Assembly: GCA_944324115.1 (NCBI GenBank)
Contig: CALUVB010000003.1
Coordinates: 62,001-126,000, forward strand
DNA length: 64,000 nucleotides
Origin: an uncultured Elusimicrobiales bacterium
GTDB lineage: Bacteria > Elusimicrobiota > Elusimicrobia > Elusimicrobiales > Elusimicrobiaceae
Direction of reading: 5' to 3'
Shown here in pieces: positions 61,598 through 64,000 of the stretch (the first letter of the stretch is position 1; each line of letters begins with the position of its first letter). The notes under the pieces were generated by a model. It searched no databases and was not told the origin of the DNA. It worked only from the letters and a program-made list of their open reading frames with translations. The position numbers were made by a program, and so were the translations under genes.

Positions 61598-61905
61598 TAT
61601 TTGGCTCCTCCTTTGTTAGCAGGCGTTGCATTGGTGCGGAACCCTACAATGCCCGATTTTAAAACGGTAATTTTAACATTTTCGGATATTTTCACTTCCA
61701 CGGCATCATCTTTAAATCCTGCTACCGTGCCGACGATGCCGCCCGGTAGGACCACCTCGTCTCCTTTTTGTAAAGCATCTACTCTAGCCTGTCTTTCGGC
61801 TTCGCGTTTTTTTTGCCCGCGGCCGGACCAGAAAATCATGACCATGATAATAATAATCATGAGCATAAAGAACAGGTTGCCGCTGCCGGCTTGTGCTGTA
61901 TTCAT
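61597..61905 (-). CDS. yajC: Preprotein translocase subunit YajC
   Basis: A 102-residue inner-membrane protein of the SecDF-YajC complex. It has one transmembrane helix (LFFMLMIIIIMVMIFW) followed by RGQKKREAERQARVDALQKGDEVVLPGGIVGTVAGFKDDAVEVKISENVKITVLKSGIVG, the typical YajC pattern. GGAGG precedes the ATG. First gene of the yajC-secD-secF operon. Confidence 0.95.
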   Translation of the reverse strand: MNTAQAGSGNLFFMLMIIIIMVMIFWSGRGQKKREAERQARVDALQKGDEVVLPGGIVGTVAGFKDDAVEVKISENVKITVLKSGIVGFRTNATPANKGGAK

Positions 61906-62026
61906 GCTGCCTCCAAAATTAAAAAGTAAATGTACGGATACCTAAAGATTTTAGCATATTTAAACGGGGGAACGGCGGCGAACTATCCCTGGGCCGGCCA
62001 CATGGGGCGGCAAAAAGCAGAAAGGC

Positions 62027-62056
62027 TTGCTTTTTTTTTTTTGATTAATTTTGGCT
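62027..62056 (+). promoter_or_regulatory. Pilin promoter with T12 spacer tract
   Basis: TTGCTT (62027-62032, the last two T begin the run), 12 T (62031-62042), GATTAATTTTGGCT, ATG at 62057. TTTTTTGATT (62037-62046) pairs with AATCAAAAAA (62071-62080). The palindrome here keeps GATT/AATC where the other loci have GATA/TATC, which looks like compensatory change. Confidence 0.62.
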
Positions 62057-62665
62057 ATGAATAAAAAAGCAATCAAAAAACTTTTTAACAAAAAAACATC
62101 ATCTCATGCCCAAATTGGCTCTTTAACAGGCATTTTACACAACCGTGCCAAAGGGGGCGTTTTACTCAATGTCTATGGATTTACATTAATAGAACTGCTG
62201 GTGGTAGTATTGATTATAGGCATATTGGCGGCGGTTGCTTTGCCACAGTATGAAAAAGCCGTCATGCGTGCGCGGCTGGTGCAGTATATTACGCGTGTAC
62301 AGGCAATTAGCAAAGCCAATCAGTTGTATTATTTTGCCAATGGAGTTTGGGCTGATGATGTGCGGGATTTGGATATAGATGTAACGGCAGGCGCTGTTTC
62401 GTTTAAAAAGGCTAATTGGACTCAAGGAGATGAAAATGTGTCTGCTTATTATGAAGACGGCACCAACTGCGGCCCCAATACACAAGGAGGGGCCGGCTGC
62501 GCGGGGAATAACTTTTTTATTTACTCTTTGGAAAATCCCAGCGAAATTTACTGCCGGGGACATGATGCCTTGACGGAAAGCGTATGCCGCTCGCTGGCCG
62601 GCGGGGCAGAGCCGGTGGTGGCTGGTTCGGGGAGCCAAGGGGCTACCTACTTAATGCGTTTTTAA
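62057..62665 (+). CDS. Type IV pilin with an unusually long leader
   Basis: A 202-residue prepilin. The leader before [15 protein letters not shown] is about 40 residues (MNKKAIKKLFNKKTSSHAQI...), against 15-22 in the other pilins; the cleavage site, Glu5 and ALPQYEKAV are intact. The body contains NQLYYFANGVWADDVRDLDIDV and four or more cysteines (TNCGPN, AGCAGN, IYCRGH, SVCRSL). The ATG 62057 is chosen by analogy with the other loci. The stop overlaps that of the convergent sulfatase gene by 3 nt. Confidence 0.9.
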   Translation: MNKKAIKKLFNKKTSSHAQIGSLTGILHNRAKGGVLLNVYGFTLIELLVVVLIIGILAAVALPQYEKAVMRARLVQYITRVQAISKANQLYYFANGVWADDVRDLDIDVTAGAVSFKKANWTQGDENVSAYYEDGTNCGPNTQGGAGCAGNNFFIYSLENPSEIYCRGHDALTESVCRSLAGGAEPVVAGSGSQGATYLMRF

Positions 62666-64000
62666 TGCGTATCTTCCGTTAAAAAAGTGCGGATCAATTC
62701 CAATATGGGTTGGTCTTGGGGTTTGGCGGAATTAAGCGGTATAATGCGGAAATCTTGCGGGCTGTTGACCACTACATAATCTTCTTTTACATCAAAGATG
62801 CTGCGTTGTTCATCTAAAGCGAACAAACTGTGTCCGAAAAACCCTTTGGGTTGCGGCAAATTAAGCAGATCCATAATAGTCGGAGCGATATCCAGCTGGC
62901 TGGTCAAGTTATCTTGGTCCAGAGGCTTGGGCAGCGGAGTGCGCGTAATAATAACAAAGGGAATCCGGTCAAAAACCCGTTTATAAGGTTTAAAAAGCTG
63001 ATTGGTGGGAGTGTTGGAGAAAGAAGGGTGGTCTGCCGTGACCAGCACCAATGTTTGTTGGTCAAAAAGTCCTTTTTCTTCTAATAAATGCAAAAAGTGT
63101 CGCAAATCCTGTCCGGCGCGGGCATAGGCGCGGGGCATAGTGGGTACATCATAAAAATCGGCGTCAATTTCTTGGTATTGCTGGTCTAAATAATCCAGCC
63201 GGCCCAGCGGCACATGCGTGTCCACCGTCAGTAGTGTGATAAATGTTTTTTCATTTTTGTGTTCTTGCAGATACTGGGCCGTGTATTCAAAAAGTTTCCG
63301 GTCAGTTAACCCCCACCAGTCAATATAAGGCTCATAGTCCGGCAAATCGGAGAAGAAATGCCGCCCGCGCACCACTTCAAAGCCTGCTTGATGAAAGAGC
63401 AGGTTTTCGTCCATATAATTTTCGTTGGCGCCGCGCAGAAAAACAGTATGAAATCCATGCTTTTGCAGCTCTTTTACAAAGGACAAAGGGTAGCCGTTTT
63501 CATAATTGAGTTTGGCGTTGGGGTGAGAAGAAAAAATAACTGTTAATCCATAAAGCGTAGAAAGCGTAATGGTATGCAGCGTGGTGGAGGGATATTGCTC
63601 AAACAGTTGGTCATAGGTTTGGCTGGCTGCCGGGGGAATAAGCGGGTTAAATCGGTGCATATATTTGGCGGAAAGTGATTCCGTGGCAATTAAAATTACA
63701 CGTTGGTAATCCTTTCCTGCTCCGGTATTCTGTGCGGTAAAGACATTATATTGGCGGGCCGTGTCGGCGGTTTGGGTTGGCAAGGTGGCTGTAATGATGG
63801 CCTTTTGGGGGCGGGCCAGCACGGCGCGCAGTGTGTATACGGGAGAGGGGGGGATTAAGTAGGCGGTCAGAAAATCGTATGGTTTAGGCAACAGTGCCAA
63901 TGGGTTTATATAATAGAGCGCCAAGAGCACCGCAACGCAGACTCCCAGCTGTTTAGAGGCGGTTTTTTTAGAAGGAGGCTGAAAGAAACGGCGTACGGAA
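62662..64000 (-). CDS. Sulfatase-superfamily membrane protein (LTA synthase/phosphoethanolamine transferase type), 5' end outside the window
   Basis: The frame is open to the window edge, so the N-terminus is missing; at least 445 residues are visible. A transmembrane segment (QLGVCVAVLLALYYINPLALL) is followed by an extracytoplasmic sulfatase domain: RVILIATESLSAKYM (metal-binding Glu), the region around LSTLYGLTVIFSSHPN where the nucleophile Thr/Ser is expected, TLLTVDTHVPLG and LVLVTADHPSFSNTP (D-H metal site). Such enzymes transfer phosphoglycerol or phosphoethanolamine to envelope glycans or lipids; which one is not determined. Confidence 0.85.
   Translation of the reverse strand, partial: SVRRFFQPPSKKTASKQLGVCVAVLLALYYINPLALLPKPYDFLTAYLIPPSPVYTLRAVLARPQKAIITATLPTQTADTARQYNVFTAQNTGAGKDYQRVILIATESLSAKYMHRFNPLIPPAASQTYDQLFEQYPSTTLHTITLSTLYGLTVIFSSHPNAKLNYENGYPLSFVKELQKHGFHTVFLRGANENYMDENLLFHQAGFEVVRGRHFFSDLPDYEPYIDWWGLTDRKLFEYTAQYLQEHKNEKTFITLLTVDTHVPLGRLDYLDQQYQEIDADFYDVPTMPRAYARAGQDLRHFLHLLEEKGLFDQQTLVLVTADHPSFSNTPTNQLFKPYKRVFDRIPFVIITRTPLPKPLDQDNLTSQLDIAPTIMDLLNLPQPKGFFGHSLFALDEQRSIFDVKEDYVVVNSPQDFRIIPLNSAKPQDQPILELIRTFLTEDTH

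Noticed and set aside
1-64000. CRISPR arrays, insertion sequences, rRNA genes
   Set aside because: No regularly spaced direct repeats, transposase genes or rRNA-like stretches were found by reading the window.

Overview
The window looks like a chromosomal stretch of a Gram-negative, anaerobic, probably gut-associated member of the Elusimicrobiota. This is an inference. It rests on several dispersed single-gene type IV pilin cassettes with the same [12 protein letters not shown]-terminus and unrelated C-terminal bodies, on pyruvate:ferredoxin oxidoreductase as a central fermentation enzyme, on many lipoproteins, and on the lack of any rRNA or other taxon marker that could settle it. There is no prophage, insertion sequence or CRISPR array. 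Both window ends cut genes: an unidentified large protein at the left and a sulfatase-family membrane protein at the right.

Layout. 1-9.6 kb: the tail of an unknown cysteine-containing protein, dut with a secreted HEAT-repeat protein, an esterase-fold protein that seems to lack its nucleophile, an AT-rich spacer with six DnaA-box-like sites, a Pal/OmpA lipoprotein and an MscS-type channel. 9.7-20.4 kb: an amino-acid:cation symporter, a lipoprotein-nadA-nadC operon, a PLP aminotransferase, an OsmC protein, a SIS-domain protein, a lipoprotein with two HKD phospholipase motifs, a decayed gene and rimO. 20.8-28 kb: an OsmC pair (one frameshifted), a zinc-ribbon protein, a protein of 28-residue cysteine repeats, tRNA-Asn, a DnaJ-type chaperone, a broken pilin, an ankyrin protein, two secreted proteins and an intact pilin. 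28-36.9 kb: nifJ, a GT9-like glycosyltransferase, a pilin, a nitroreductase, a YqaA-like membrane protein and a DNA glycosylase/macrodomain pair. 36.9-43.4 kb: a 2151-residue exported protein with two tandem caspase-like (clan CD) modules and a C-terminal receiver-like domain. 43.5-52.7 kb: redox and metabolic enzymes, cinA, tRNA-Val, a gene remnant, an aldehyde dehydrogenase, a thioesterase, a CYTH protein and a lysine-rich histone-H1-like protein. 53-64 kb: a LytR_C protein, a nadD-yqeK fusion, a WecA-type transferase, a pilin, an acyltransferase, the yajC-secD-secF operon, another pilin and the sulfatase.

Two features of gene expression run through the window. First, at least a dozen genes have a -10 box ending 6-7 nt before the start codon and no Shine-Dalgarno sequence, so leaderless transcription appears common. 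Second, all five pilin loci carry a homopolymeric T tract of 11-18 nt between a TTG... -35-like box and the -10 region. In the clearest case an 18-bp inverted repeat places the start codon in an 8-nt loop. This has the architecture of slippage-controlled, phase-variable pilin expression.

Functional links: nadA and nadC (quinolinate to NaMN) and nadD (NaMN to NaAD) supply most of de novo NAD synthesis. SecDF-YajC supports export of the many lipoproteins and pilins. PFOR, the DUF362 ferredoxin-like protein, the nitroreductase and the OsmC proteins fit anaerobic redox metabolism.
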